Below, piece after piece: positions 1 to 8,281 of a stretch of 64,000 bases of DNA. Within the stretch, counting starts at the first letter, position 1, and each line of letters starts with the position of its first letter. The notes under the pieces were generated by a model that ran no database searches, was not told the origin of the DNA, and saw only the letters and a program-made list of their open reading frames with translations. The stretch comes from Neobacillus sp. PS2-9 (GTDB lineage Bacteria > Bacillota > Bacilli > Bacillales > Cytobacillaceae). Made by a program: the position numbers and the translations under genes. Location of the stretch: NCBI RefSeq assembly GCF_030915525.1, contig NZ_CP133269.1, positions 1,017,001-1,081,000 on the forward strand, given 5' to 3'.

Positions 1-1163
1 CCCATGTTATCCAGCATTCCTTCGCCCCAATGAAGCACGGTCGCAGTCATTCCGCCAGCATCCATGACAACGGTAATTCCGCGAGAGATGCCAATAATAA
101 GGGCAACGCCTAACAAATCTCTTGCCCCATTCACAAACGTGCTAGTAAACTCAGATTCTTTCATTCTATAAATAAAAGCAATAATGATGGAGGAGGTTAG
201 GAATAACATCGTTAACTCACCAAACCACCAGTCTCCAAGCGGAAGGACCCCGCCGAGTAATTTCCCAATGAACGGAATTTTTGCTACGGCCTTGGTGAAA
301 TCTTCAAAAATAGTAATATTAAATTTATAAGCCCATGGAATAACTCCTAAAATCATGACAACAAAGGTTAAACCAAATACCGTAAGCACGGCCTTATGAC
401 GGCCGGTAAATGTTACTTCTTCCGCTTTCTGTGATAAAAAGTGCTGTTCATTTTCTGTTTTCATCTGGGCAATCAATGATTTAGATGGGTCTGCCTTTAC
501 TTTTTTTGCGTAGCGCATGACGAAAATAATTGTGAAAATAAGCGTGACTGCAAGGATGATGAGGCGAAGTCCCATCCCATCTCCAATTGATATTCCGGCA
601 AATCCAGAAGCGATGCCCGTAGCAAACGGGTTAACGGTGGATCCTAAACAACCAACCCCTGCACCAAGGGCGATAATCGAGACAGCGGTTAAAGCGTCAT
701 AGCCTGCTGCTATCAGTACTGGAATGAGGATGGGGTAAAACGCGATGGTTTCCTCTGCCATCCCGTAAGTGGAACCACCAATTGCGAATAGAACCATAAG
801 AATCGGAATTAGCCATTGCTCTCGCCCCTTTAGCTTGCGGATGACCCGTGTAATCCCGGCGTCAATCGCACCCGTCTTCATCACTACCCCTAAGAAACCG
901 CCAATCACTAGAACGAACAATGCAATATCCTTCGCATCGAAAAAGCCGTTGATCGGTGCATTTAAAACCTCCCACACCCCTTGAGGTGTCTGTTCGTCAC
1001 TTGGCAGCTGCTGGTAGGTTCCGGAGACAGGAATTTCTTTTTCCGTTGCTTTATCTACTTTAGTATCATAATGCCCACCTGGGATGATCCAGGTGAAGGC
1101 GGCAATCACAACAATAATCAAGAATAATAACGTATAAGCGGTAGGCATCTTGAACTTTTTCAT
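1..1163 (-). CDS. YfcC-family basic amino acid permease (5' part; continues beyond the window)
   Basis: Integral membrane carrier of the YfcC / C4-dicarboxylate anaerobic carrier family, probably serving arginine or ornithine exchange here. The start is an ATG 7 nt after GGAGG, and the N-terminus (MKKFKMPTAYTLLFLIIVVI) runs straight into a membrane segment. Several further hydrophobic helices follow, including a conserved GGSTYGMAEETIAFYPI stretch and a GAGVGCLGSTVNPF loop. About 387 residues are visible before the window ends. It is the fourth gene of the arcA-argF-peptidase run, 30 bases after the peptidase stop, so it sits where an ArcD-type exchanger is expected. The substrate is inferred from context. 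It is not an APC-type ArcD; a protein of that type is encoded separately at 23724-25145. Confidence 0.8.
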   Translation of the reverse strand, partial: MKKFKMPTAYTLLFLIIVVIAAFTWIIPGGHYDTKVDKATEKEIPVSGTYQQLPSDEQTPQGVWEVLNAPINGFFDAKDIALFVLVIGGFLGVVMKTGAIDAGITRVIRKLKGREQWLIPILMVLFAIGGSTYGMAEETIAFYPILIPVLIAAGYDALTAVSIIALGAGVGCLGSTVNPFATGIASGFAGISIGDGMGLRLIILAVTLIFTIIFVMRYAKKVKADPSKSLIAQMKTENEQHFLSQKAEEVTFTGRHKAVLTVFGLTFVVMILGVIPWAYKFNITIFEDFTKAVAKIPFIGKLLGGVLPLGDWWFGELTMLFLTSSIIIAFIYRMKESEFTSTFVNGARDLLGVALIIGISRGITVVMDAGGMTATVLHWGEGMLDNM

Positions 1164-1193
1164 GAGTATTCCTCCATTAGTCAAATGGCATAC

Positions 1194-2549
1194 CTATCGA
1201 GTTAATTCGTAGATGGCTTTTGCGTAAATCAACATCGCTGTAAACATTTTGTCTAATTCAATATGTTCATTCGGCTGATGCTCGGTTTTTGCTTGCTTTG
1301 GAAAAATGGCGCCATAGGCCACGACGTTTTCCATGGCTCTAGCATAGGTGGCACCACCAGAAGAAATCGGTTCGGAAACGGTATCCCCAGTTACTTCCTG
1401 GTAAACGTTCATTAAGGTTTTGATTAGAAATGAATCCTTTGGTAAATAAATCGATTTTAGATAGTCAAATTCTTTGTAGGTTAACCCGTATTCTTTTGCA
1501 ACTTGGGAGATCTGGTTAACGATTTCTTGTTTATCAGCAGTCACAGGAATGCGGATATCGATGGATAACTGCTCTATTTCCTCCGTTAACTCTATTTTTC
1601 CGACATTGAACTTTAGCTTACCTGATGGCTCATCTTCACAGTTGCCAAAAATGCTGGTTGCAAACGGATCTTCTTTAATTAGGTCATTAACAAACTCAAT
1701 TATTTTTGAGGTGACGCCAATCTTTTTCAACCCCAGCAATAGCCTGCTAACCGCATTGATTCCTTTTTCCGTAACTTGGGCATGAACGGCCTTTCCGAGG
1801 ACCACGACACTACCGTCAGCCACTTCGTAATCAAACTCTAATTCCTCTAGAGCAGCTTGTAATTCCTCTAGATTTTCTCCGGCATATCTTGCGTTGTCAG
1901 GTACCGCATTAAAGGCATTACCTGCTTGTAAACGGAGGTTGGTTTCGTTAGTTCCTTCTAAATGAAACTGTAGCAAGCCCTTTTCGGCGTAAACCAACGG
2001 AAAGGTGGAGTCGGGAGTAAAGCCCATGCTGGGAATTTCCTCGAGATCACAATAGCGGTTCATGCAGCGCCATAGTGTTTCTTCATCTGTCCCGAAGATA
2101 AACCGAATTCTTTTGTTAAAAGAAACACCGAGATTCATTAACGCTTTCGTGGCAAAAAGAGTAGCCAGTGTCGGTCCTTTATCATCCTGTGTTCCTCTGC
2201 CGTACATTTTGCCTTCTATGATGGTTGCATCGAAGGGAGGAGTGTGCCAATCTTCCAGCTTGCCAGCGGGTACCACATCCAAATGGCCGAGAACACCAAT
2301 CATTTCTCCACTGTCACCAATTTCGGCATACCCGTAATAACCTTTCGGATCAACATACGTCCGGAATCCAAGCTCTTCACAGATTTCTAATGACTTTTTC
2401 AAAGCTAAATCAATATTTTTTCCAAAAGGAAAACCATCCTCCTGTTCACTGATTACACTAGGGATATCAACCAGCTGCTTTAATGCATGGTGAAACTCAC
2501 CTTCTACCTTTCGTAGCTCAGAAATGAGTTGTTCGGAGATCTGATTCAT
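1194..2549 (-). CDS. M20-family dipeptidase (PepV / Sapep type)
   Basis: Cytoplasmic metallopeptidase that releases amino acids from dipeptides. The expected metal ligands are present: HLDVVP near residue 90, GRGTQDDKGP near 115-125, GTDEETLWRC near 155, and the late histidine in KTEHQPNEHI near the C-terminus. The 451 residues match PepV-like enzymes. The frame is open 22 codons further upstream, but the start is placed at the ATG of MNQISEQL because GGAGG lies 6 nt before it. It is cotranscribed with arcA and argF, about 65 bases after the argF stop. The inferred role is to feed arginine from peptides into the deiminase pathway. A deacylase-type M20 activity cannot be excluded. Confidence 0.85.
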   Translation of the reverse strand: MNQISEQLISELRKVEGEFHHALKQLVDIPSVISEQEDGFPFGKNIDLALKKSLEICEELGFRTYVDPKGYYGYAEIGDSGEMIGVLGHLDVVPAGKLEDWHTPPFDATIIEGKMYGRGTQDDKGPTLATLFATKALMNLGVSFNKRIRFIFGTDEETLWRCMNRYCDLEEIPSMGFTPDSTFPLVYAEKGLLQFHLEGTNETNLRLQAGNAFNAVPDNARYAGENLEELQAALEELEFDYEVADGSVVVLGKAVHAQVTEKGINAVSRLLLGLKKIGVTSKIIEFVNDLIKEDPFATSIFGNCEDEPSGKLKFNVGKIELTEEIEQLSIDIRIPVTADKQEIVNQISQVAKEYGLTYKEFDYLKSIYLPKDSFLIKTLMNVYQEVTGDTVSEPISSGGATYARAMENVVAYGAIFPKQAKTEHQPNEHIELDKMFTAMLIYAKAIYELTR

Positions 2550-2587
2550 GTTTTTCCTCCATTCGTTTGGTAAAACGGGAAGGAGAA

Positions 2588-2602
2588 GGGTGCCAGACAC
2601 CC
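2588..2602. repeat. GGGTG-CCAGA-CACCC palindrome between argF and the peptidase gene
   Basis: A 15-base interrupted palindrome (GGGTG and CACCC around CCAGA) lies in the 66-base gap after argF. It belongs to the GGTGCC(A/T)G(A/G)CACC word that is frequent in Bacillaceae genomes. A related copy lies inside the DUF2085 gene at 15080-15092. No function is known to me. Confidence 0.5.
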
Positions 2603-2615
2603 AACTCCTAACCAC

Positions 2616-3626
2616 TTATTCTAAATGTCCAAGTGTCGCAGCCATTACCGCCTTGATTGTATGCATTCTGTTTTCCGCTTGGTCGAATACTTTGGAATGC
2701 TCGCTGCGGAAGACTTCATCAGTCACTTCCATTTCTGGCATTCCATGTTTCGCATAAATATCCTTGCCATAACTGGTTTCAAGATCGTGGAAGGCAGGGA
2801 GGCAGTGTAGGAAAATCACTTTGTCATTGCCTGTTTTCTTAATCATGTCCATTGTTACTTGATAAGGCGACAGCAGAGCAATCCGTTCAGCGAATTTATC
2901 TTCTTCCCCCATGGAAACCCAAACATCTGTATAGATGGCGTCAGCACCAGCCACTCCTTCTTCTACATCGCTTGTGACAGTTACCCGGCCGCCTGACTTC
3001 TCGGCGAATTTTTCTGCCAGTTCAATGACCTCAGGTTCTGGGAACAACGATTCGGGTGTGCAGATGCGCACATCCATTCCTACAAGTGCACCCCCAACGA
3101 GCAGACTGTTGGCCACATTATTTCTACCGTCACCAACATACACGAATTTAATTCCTTCTAAGCGGCCAAAGTTTTCTTTTACCGTTAAAAAGTCAGCAAG
3201 TGTTTGTGTTGGATGCCAGCGATCGGTTAACCCATTCCAGACAGGCACACCCGAATGCTCTGCTAACATCTCTACCTTTTTATGCTCAAATCCACGGAAC
3301 TCGATGCCGTCAAACATCCTGCCCAACACTTTTGCAGTATCTTCTATTGATTCTTTTTTACCGAGCTGGATATCATCTTTTCCTAGATATTCAGGATGGG
3401 CACCAAGGTCAACGCAGGCTACTGTGAAGGCACAGCGTGTACGGGTAGACGGCTTTTCAAAAAGCAGCGCGATGTTTTTTCCTTCTAAGTGGCGATGGGG
3501 AATGCCATGCTTTTTCTCATCCTTTAGTTTGAAAGCCAAATCAATGAGATAAACAAACTCTTCTTTGGTAAAATCCTTTTCTGCAAGAAAGCTTCTTCCG
3601 TGTAATTGTGGGGCAGTTACTAACAT
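2616..3626 (-). CDS. argF: Ornithine carbamoyltransferase (catabolic, arc operon)
   Basis: Cytoplasmic enzyme that interconverts citrulline plus phosphate with ornithine plus carbamoyl phosphate; in this operon it runs in the catabolic direction. The carbamoyl-phosphate loop STRTR lies near residue 57, HPTQTLADF near 138, and the ornithine-site HCLPAFHD near 277. The length of 336 residues is normal. GGAG lies 9 nt before the chosen ATG; a TTG one codon upstream at 3629 is an alternative. It follows arcA by 26 bases. The symbol arcB would be equally suitable. The catabolic role is inferred from the operon, because anabolic and catabolic enzymes look alike in sequence. Confidence 0.95.
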   Translation of the reverse strand: MLVTAPQLHGRSFLAEKDFTKEEFVYLIDLAFKLKDEKKHGIPHRHLEGKNIALLFEKPSTRTRCAFTVACVDLGAHPEYLGKDDIQLGKKESIEDTAKVLGRMFDGIEFRGFEHKKVEMLAEHSGVPVWNGLTDRWHPTQTLADFLTVKENFGRLEGIKFVYVGDGRNNVANSLLVGGALVGMDVRICTPESLFPEPEVIELAEKFAEKSGGRVTVTSDVEEGVAGADAIYTDVWVSMGEEDKFAERIALLSPYQVTMDMIKKTGNDKVIFLHCLPAFHDLETSYGKDIYAKHGMPEMEVTDEVFRSEHSKVFDQAENRMHTIKAVMAATLGHLE

Positions 3627-3652
3627 CAAAATCGTCTCCTTTTATTTAAAAA

Positions 3653-4939
3653 TTAATGTCGTATATCTTCACGTACAATTGGCATGCTCATACAGCGTGG
3701 GCCGCCGCGGCCACGGGATAGTTCTGAACTGGTGATTTCGAGTACTTCAATGCCATGCTGGCGTAACAAATCATTGCTAATATAATTGCGGTCATAGGTG
3801 ACCACAATTCCAGGTGCAATCGCTAAGGTGTTCGAGCCATCATTCCATTGCTCACGAGAGGCAGCAATCTCATCTCCGCCGCCGCAAGGGATTAAGACAA
3901 GCTCGTCTAAATGTAAAACCTCTTTCAATGTTTCCTGAAGATTCGTCCGGTGTGTGATGGTACAGCGTTCGTCATCACTGCCTTTTTCAAGAATATACAC
4001 ATTCATATTGCCTTGAGGTCCTTGGATTTCAGGATGGATAGTGAATTTATCGTAATCGACCATTGTAAACACCGTATCAAGATGCATAAAGGCGCGGCAC
4101 TTCGGAATTTCCACGGCAACCACTTTTTTAATTGAATCCTGCTTCTTAAAGAGGTTAAGGGCCAGTTTTTCTATCGCACGAGCAGAGGTACGGGCGGATA
4201 CACCAATGGCTACGACTTCCTCACTAAGAATCAATTCATCGCCGCCTTCAATTGAAAATTCAAAGTCGCGGTCTAGCCAAATTGGTACGTCATGTCCAGC
4301 AAATCGTGGATGGTATTTAATGATGTATTGCATGAATAAGGACTCGCGGCGCCTTGCCGGTTCACGCATTTTGTTGATGGATAAGCCATTGCCAATACAA
4401 GCTGCTGGGTCACGAGTGAAATATAAATTAGGCATTGGATCTAAATAGAAGGGATAGTGGTCCTCCATGAATTCATAAAGGTGAGCTTTTTTCTCGGGCT
4501 CAATTTCTCTTTTTAAAATCCCGCTCATCACCTTATCCACCATATCTGCTGTGGAAAAAGAGAGTAGGTATTCTTTTAGCACGCGAGAAGCTCCGTTCAC
4601 ATTGGCCTTGCTTTCTCGTAAAATATCATCAATAAACTGCTTTTTGATGTTTGGATTACTTAAGGTTTCAACCACCAATTTTTCGAGATAAAGGACTTCG
4701 ATTCCTCGATTTTTTAAGGTTTCGGCAAAATAGTCATGCTCGCGCTGGATAATTGGCAAATAAGGAATATCATCGAATAAAAGCCGCTGCAGATATTCAG
4801 GCGTCAAATTTTCAACTTCTTTTCCAGGCCGTTTCAGCAACACCGAGCGTAACGTTCCGATTTCAGATGTAACATGGATCGGGTGCTTTAGCTTTGTCTG
4901 CATGTCCCTCTGAGAAGTGATTTCGGCTATACTGCTCAT
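3653..4939 (-). CDS. arcA: Arginine deiminase
   Basis: First enzyme of the arginine deiminase pathway; it hydrolyses arginine to citrulline and ammonia in the cytoplasm. Signature blocks are present in order: [13 protein letters not shown] near 175, [10 protein letters not shown] near 230, [10 protein letters not shown] near 285, [18 protein letters not shown] near 352, and the catalytic cysteine in [12 protein letters not shown] at about residue 416. The 428 residues slightly exceed the family norm because of a short N-terminal extension. The start is supported by AAAGGAGG 7 nt upstream of the ATG. It is the first gene of the operon, and the 288-base gap before it should hold the ArcR/ArgR-controlled promoter. 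No carbamate kinase gene is visible; it may lie beyond the left edge. Confidence 0.97.
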   Translation of the reverse strand: MSSIAEITSQRDMQTKLKHPIHVTSEIGTLRSVLLKRPGKEVENLTPEYLQRLLFDDIPYLPIIQREHDYFAETLKNRGIEVLYLEKLVVETLSNPNIKKQFIDDILRESKANVNGASRVLKEYLLSFSTADMVDKVMSGILKREIEPEKKAHLYEFMEDHYPFYLDPMPNLYFTRDPAACIGNGLSINKMREPARRRESLFMQYIIKYHPRFAGHDVPIWLDRDFEFSIEGGDELILSEEVVAIGVSARTSARAIEKLALNLFKKQDSIKKVVAVEIPKCRAFMHLDTVFTMVDYDKFTIHPEIQGPQGNMNVYILEKGSDDERCTITHRTNLQETLKEVLHLDELVLIPCGGGDEIAASREQWNDGSNTLAIAPGIVVTYDRNYISNDLLRQHGIEVLEITSSELSRGRGGPRCMSMPIVREDIRH

Positions 4940-5069
4940 CTTTCTTCCTCCTTTTGATAGAATCCTTGCTACACCTTCATTCTAAGCATAGAAAGTGATT
5001 GCCTTTGTAAGCTTCATAACAAACAAAATGTAATAATCCTTACAGTTTTTTGTCGATCACATAAACGGG

Positions 5070-5087
5070 TTTGCATATTTATGTATA
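5070..5087 (-). promoter_or_regulatory. Candidate ARG box upstream of arcA
   Basis: Read on the minus strand, this 18-mer matches about 13 of 18 positions of the Bacillus ARG-box consensus as I recall it, with the intact ATGCAA right half. A 14-base perfect palindrome ATGTATATATACAT overlaps it at 5081-5094. The gap also holds a TGTGATC word (minus strand, near 5054-5060) that could be a Crp/Fnr half-site. Because the region is AT-rich, the match is only suggestive. An ArgR gene lies in the same locus. Confidence 0.35.
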
Positions 5088-5193
5088 TATACATGGAAAT
5101 CGATTTTCTCGAATCTAATATGCTGAATAATGGCTGAATGACAAAGATTGTTCACAGATAAAGTTCTAATATTAAGAAAACTTATTGGAGCCA

Positions 5194-5226
5194 ACAAAAA
5201 GGGCTGACTCTCGTGGAGTCAGCCTC
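5194..5226 (-). terminator. Rho-independent terminator after arcR
   Basis: On the minus strand a perfect 9-bp stem (GGCTGACTC / GAGTCAGCC) with a 5-base loop is followed by CTTTTTG. It begins immediately after the arcR stop codon and separates arcR from arcA. Confidence 0.85.
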
Positions 5227-5227
5227 T

Positions 5228-5926
5228 CTATATGCTTTTAAAATAATCAGGTTGATGAATGGTTATTTTTTTTCCGGTAACGGAGAGGATGTTCTCTCGT
5301 TTTAATTGATTCATTAGTAAACTAACGGTTTCCCGTGTGGTTCCAGATAGTTTAGAAATGTTTGTAGCCGTGAGAGGGCAGGGGATGACGATTCCTGCGC
5401 CATCCTTTTCGCCCAGGTCCTCCATTAAAAACTGGAGCGAATGCAGCACGCGTTCCTGTGCGTTAGGAATGAGAATTTTTTGGACGCGTTTTTGATGAAG
5501 ATTAAGAATGTCTGATAGTTTAGAGATGATATAGAGTAGTTGTTTAGGATTGGCTTTCAATAGTTCTTCCACAACGTGGGTTTGAATAAAGTACAAATGA
5601 ACGTCCGTGACAGCAATGGCCGTGTCTTGGTACACCTGATCCTGAAAAATGCCCCCGTAGGGAAACATTTGATTCTTTTTAATAAAGTCTAAATAAAGCA
5701 TGCTGCCATCCTGGCTGCTGCGTTCATACATGACATATCCGTCTAGTAAAAAAAAGATTTTATCGCGCGGGTCTCCCTGCATAAAGAGGAGTTGATTTTT
5801 CTTGTAGGAGCGAAAATAGAAGTAAGGTAGATATTTTTTTAGTGTTTTTACTGGAAGACATTTTAATAATTCAATTTGTTGTAAATCAGAAAGTACATCC
5901 ATCTTTTCCACGTATGAGTTGAGCAT
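5228..5926 (-). CDS. arcR: Crp/Fnr-family regulator (ArcR type)
   Basis: Transcriptional activator of the Crp/Fnr superfamily, expected to switch on the arc operon when oxygen is low. An N-terminal cyclic-nucleotide-like beta-barrel (about 20-130, with FMQGDPRDKIFFLLDGYVMY) leads through a dimer helix to a C-terminal winged helix (about 170-225, with ATNISKLSGTTRETVSLLMNQLKRE). No N-terminal cysteine cluster is present, so it is unlike an oxygen-labile Fnr, as expected for ArcR. The start has AAAGGAGGG 6 nt before the ATG. It lies between argR and arcA on the same strand, an arrangement known in B. licheniformis-type arc loci. The assignment rests on family plus context. Confidence 0.85.
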   Translation of the reverse strand: MLNSYVEKMDVLSDLQQIELLKCLPVKTLKKYLPYFYFRSYKKNQLLFMQGDPRDKIFFLLDGYVMYERSSQDGSMLYLDFIKKNQMFPYGGIFQDQVYQDTAIAVTDVHLYFIQTHVVEELLKANPKQLLYIISKLSDILNLHQKRVQKILIPNAQERVLHSLQFLMEDLGEKDGAGIVIPCPLTATNISKLSGTTRETVSLLMNQLKRENILSVTGKKITIHQPDYFKSI

Positions 5927-5962
5927 CGTAACCCTCCTTTTGCGTGTGTGTAGTTCTAGCCT

Positions 5963-6418
5963 TTACTTTTGATAGACTTTGAGCTGCTCTTCGATGCCAA
6001 GTGCTTCTTGTGGTGAACGGCAAATAATCAAGCATGTATCGTTTCCACAAATGGTTCCTGCTTTCCCGTCCAAGTCCATGGAATCGAGCAGGGCACCGAA
6101 GGAATGGGCATGCCCAGGAAGCGTCTTGATGATAATAAAGTAGTTAATTACTTCGATGTTAATAAGTGCATCCTTTAGTTTATGGCGGAACTTCTCCGTA
6201 ATTAAATGGTCCTGATCTACTTTAAGGCTATACTTCAGACTGCCATCTTTAGAAGGAACCTTGACCAGTTTCAGCTCCCGGATGTCTCTCGAGATGGTTG
6301 CTTGAGTAACCGGCAGTCCGTTCTCTAAAAGCAATTGCCCCAGTTCTTCCTGCGTCTTTACCTCCTGATCAGAAATAAGCTCCGTAATCATCTGTAACCG
6401 CATCTGTTTATTCATCAT
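5963..6418 (-). CDS. argR: Arginine repressor ArgR/AhrC family
   Basis: Arginine-sensing regulator that binds ARG boxes as a hexamer. The N-terminal winged helix (about 1-75) contains TQEELGQLLLENG and the recognition region TQATISRDIRELKLVKV. The C-terminal oligomerisation and arginine-binding domain carries the GTICGNDTCLIICRS block near residue 125. The length of 151 residues is typical. Two successive ATG codons can start it; the ribosome-binding site is weak. Being part of the arc locus suggests a dedicated copy, separate from the AhrC gene usually found elsewhere in Bacillus genomes. That second copy cannot be seen here. Confidence 0.93.
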   Translation of the reverse strand: MMNKQMRLQMITELISDQEVKTQEELGQLLLENGLPVTQATISRDIRELKLVKVPSKDGSLKYSLKVDQDHLITEKFRHKLKDALINIEVINYFIIIKTLPGHAHSFGALLDSMDLDGKAGTICGNDTCLIICRSPQEALGIEEQLKVYQK

Positions 6419-6512
6419 CGGCCCTAACTCTCTTTCTATAGGTATCTATATTATTATCATATTGGTAATTGATGGGGATTGGTATGTATAAATGGTGAAC
6501 AATGATTGAATA

Positions 6513-6541
6513 ACAAAAAGAGACAGTAGAATCTGTCTCTT
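6513..6541 (-). terminator. Terminator after the DUF192 gene
   Basis: Read on the minus strand, AGAGACAG and CTGTCTCT form an 8-bp stem with a 6-base loop followed by TTTTTG. It lies directly after the stop of the 6545-6874 gene. Confidence 0.8.
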
Positions 6542-6544
6542 GGG

Positions 6545-6874
6545 TTATTTAAGCATAATTATTTCACCTTTTTTTAATCCTAACTTTGATACATCACCAG
6601 CTGGAAGTTCCACTACTGAGTAGGCATGGTTGATTGGTTTAACAATTTGCCATGGCTTGAGCTTTTCAATCATTTTAACAATTTGTCCCTCTTTACTAAG
6701 AAAAATGGCATCAATTTCAAAGTTCATAAAGCACATGTGTATGGAATTACAGGGAATGATCCATAAACCCTCGTCCATCAGTACCTCCTTCCGAAACATT
6801 AATCCTTTTAATCTTTTAAAAAATGAATCAGCAAGGTTAATAGAATAGGGAATGGTCCTCGTTACTTGTTCCAT
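6545..6874 (-). CDS. DUF192 family protein next to the Tad locus
   Basis: Small 109-residue protein of the DUF192 family, with the conserved core FFKRLKGLMFRKEV, GLWIIPCNSIHMCFMNFEIDAIFL and a C-terminal VVELPAGDVSKLGLKKGE. The start at MEQVTR is chosen because AAAGGAG lies about 8 nt upstream; the frame is open 29 codons further but without a ribosome site. The function of the family is unknown. DUF192 genes are often found beside Tad pilus genes, and this one is divergent from the Flp pilin gene across a 288-base gap. An accessory role in pilus biogenesis is only an inference. Three TATTGAA words lie between 6911 and 6945, upstream of its start. Confidence 0.8.
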   Translation of the reverse strand: MEQVTRTIPYSINLADSFFKRLKGLMFRKEVLMDEGLWIIPCNSIHMCFMNFEIDAIFLSKEGQIVKMIEKLKPWQIVKPINHAYSVVELPAGDVSKLGLKKGEIIMLK

Positions 6875-7051
6875 TAAATAGTCTCCTTTAAATTTTTTGT
6901 TCTTTATATTGAATATACAGTATTGAATAGCAGTTCTCAATATTGAACGTTGTAGAAACATGTCGTTTTTTATTTAGAACAAGATTACTAGGAATCTATT
7001 TACAATTCATGCCAATCGTACTATTATTTACTCAAGAGCTGTTCATTAAAA

Positions 7052-7111
7052 AGAACAAACACCATAATATTTACGTAATATAAAGAACGAATATTATTTG
7101 ATAGGTGTTCT
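7052..7111. repeat. Imperfect long inverted repeat upstream of the Flp pilin gene
   Basis: The left arm at about 7052-7071 (AGAACAAACACCATAATATT) and the right arm at about 7090-7111 (AATATTAT, a 5-base interruption, then AGGTGTTCT) can pair across an AT-rich centre. A second small inverted repeat, TGTTC/GAACA, overlaps at 7040-7056. The rest of 6875-7162 shows no recognisable sigma-A promoter. The repeats are plausible regulator sites or a 5' leader structure. Confidence 0.4.
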
Positions 7112-7162
7112 GTACAATGAACGACACTCGAAAAATTAAACTATTTCTAGGAGGAAAAAAAC

Positions 7163-7327
7163 ATGTTGAAAAAAATTAAGGGATTAGTAGTACAAGAAGA
7201 AGGCCAGGCATTAACTGAGTATGGATTAATTCTTGCATTAGTTGCAGTTGTTGTAGCGGGATCACTGATATTGTTAAAAAATGAGCTAGTAACTGTGTTT
7301 GGGAAAATCACTGATAAATTAAAGTGA
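7163..7327 (+). CDS. flp: Flp-type major pilin
   Basis: Structural subunit of the Tad/Flp pilus. The 54-residue precursor has a short basic leader (MLKKIKGLVVQEEG) followed by QALTEYGLILALVAVVV, the classic Flp motif with Glu+5 and Tyr+6 after the predicted cut. TadV at 7404 should cleave between Gly14 and Gln15 and leave a mature pilin of about 40 residues. CTAGGAGG stands about 8 nt before the ATG, a strong ribosome site that fits high expression. It is the first gene of the pilus operon. A G+C-rich hairpin follows at 7351-7376. The mature chain has no cysteines. Confidence 0.93.
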   Translation: MLKKIKGLVVQEEGQALTEYGLILALVAVVVAGSLILLKNELVTVFGKITDKLK

Positions 7328-7350
7328 TAAATATTATGGATTTTCGAAAG

Positions 7351-7376
7351 AAGCCCTGCTTTAAAAAGTGGGGCTT
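7351..7376 (+). terminator. Hairpin between flp and tadV, likely attenuator or mRNA stabiliser
   Basis: AAGCCCTGCTTT can pair with AAAGTGGGGCTT (11-12 bp with two G-U pairs and a very small loop). It is followed by AATTCTTAAAA rather than a clean U run, so termination would be partial at best. Such a structure would let the pilin message outnumber the downstream assembly genes. Confidence 0.45.
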
Positions 7377-7403
7377 AATTCTTAAAAAACTGAGGTATTT
7401 CCT

Positions 7404-7913
7404 ATGATTACAAAAATAATACTTTTAGCAATATTATTAATCTCATTTTATACAGATGTAAAAAGTAGAAAGATATTAAACATTGTCACCTTGCCAGCAA
7501 TCTTGTTTGCTTTTGTTTATTATTTATCTTTTCAAGGATTAGATGGATTCCTTTTTAGCGGAAAAGGATTTCTAGTAGGATTAGGGCTACTTATTCTTCC
7601 GTATATGTTAGGTGGAATGGGAGCAGGGGATGTAAAGCTAATGGCATCAATAGGAGCTTTAATGGGAACTAGCTTTGTTTTTTATTCTTTTATCTATACA
7701 GCATTAATTGGTGGATTAATTGCAGTTGTGCTGATTGTAAAACAAAAGGGTTTTGTAAATATGATTAAGACATTCCTCTTTGCAATTGTATTTATCCGAA
7801 GCAATCTAGGTTCCATTCACTTAGCTAATGGCAACCAATCAAGCATTTCCTTTCCGTATGGAATAGCCATAGTACTTGGAACACTTTGTTCACTAATCTG
7901 GGGTGGATTTTAA
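7404..7913 (+). CDS. tadV: Prepilin peptidase TadV/CpaA (A24 aspartic protease)
   Basis: Membrane aspartic protease that removes the leader of Flp and the TadE/TadG pseudopilins. The two catalytic aspartates lie in YTDVKSRKILN (Asp18) and GGMGAGDVKLM (Asp76, the GxGD motif). Its 169 residues and about six hydrophobic helices fit the short TadV class, which lacks the N-methyltransferase domain of PilD. Its stop overlaps the tadE start by one base (TAATG), indicating translational coupling. The ribosome site at its own ATG is modest. Confidence 0.92.
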   Translation: MITKIILLAILLISFYTDVKSRKILNIVTLPAILFAFVYYLSFQGLDGFLFSGKGFLVGLGLLILPYMLGGMGAGDVKLMASIGALMGTSFVFYSFIYTALIGGLIAVVLIVKQKGFVNMIKTFLFAIVFIRSNLGSIHLANGNQSSISFPYGIAIVLGTLCSLIWGGF

Positions 7914-8281
7914 TGAAGTCTGAAAATGGTCAATCACTAGTTGAATTTGCACTAGTTCTCCCTTTGATAGTTTTATTACTGTTTGGAATTATTGACTTTT
8001 CAAGAATTTTTCATGTTTACCTGACAATGGATCATGCAGGAAGAGAAGCTGCCCGGGCAGCCAGTATTGGAAACGATGTTTCAGAGATAAAAAATACCGC
8101 TGTAAACGATGCGACAAGTATCGGTTTAACAGCAGATAGGGTAGCCATTTCTGGTACTCGGAATTCTGGTACCAATGTAACGATAACCATTACCTATCCA
8201 ATCACATTTCTAACCCCAGTAATTGGAGAAATCGTTGGATCCTTAACCTTAAAGGACACCACAACAATGAGGGTGGAGTAA
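7913..8281 (+). CDS. tadE: TadE-like pseudopilin
   Basis: Minor pilin-like protein. After MKSENG comes QSLVEFALVLPLIVLLLFGIIDFSRIF, the TadE motif with a single N-terminal membrane helix, followed by YLTMDHAGREAARAAS and a beta-rich extracytoplasmic tail; the total is 122 residues. The start is the ATG overlapping the tadV stop; an upstream in-frame start at 7886 lies inside tadV and is not used. TadV is expected to process it after Gly6. It is immediately followed by the tadG-like gene without any gap. Confidence 0.9.
   Translation: MKSENGQSLVEFALVLPLIVLLLFGIIDFSRIFHVYLTMDHAGREAARAASIGNDVSEIKNTAVNDATSIGLTADRVAISGTRNSGTNVTITITYPITFLTPVIGEIVGSLTLKDTTTMRVE

Noticed and set aside
2935..3552. 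205-codon open frame on the plus strand opposite argF
   Set aside because: It lies fully antisense to a clear ornithine carbamoyltransferase gene, has no ribosome site and no recognisable domain.
7117..7179. 20-codon reading frame MNDTRKIKLF... running over the flp start
   Set aside because: No ribosome site; the strong AGGAGG belongs to flp. A leader peptide cannot be excluded but is not supported.
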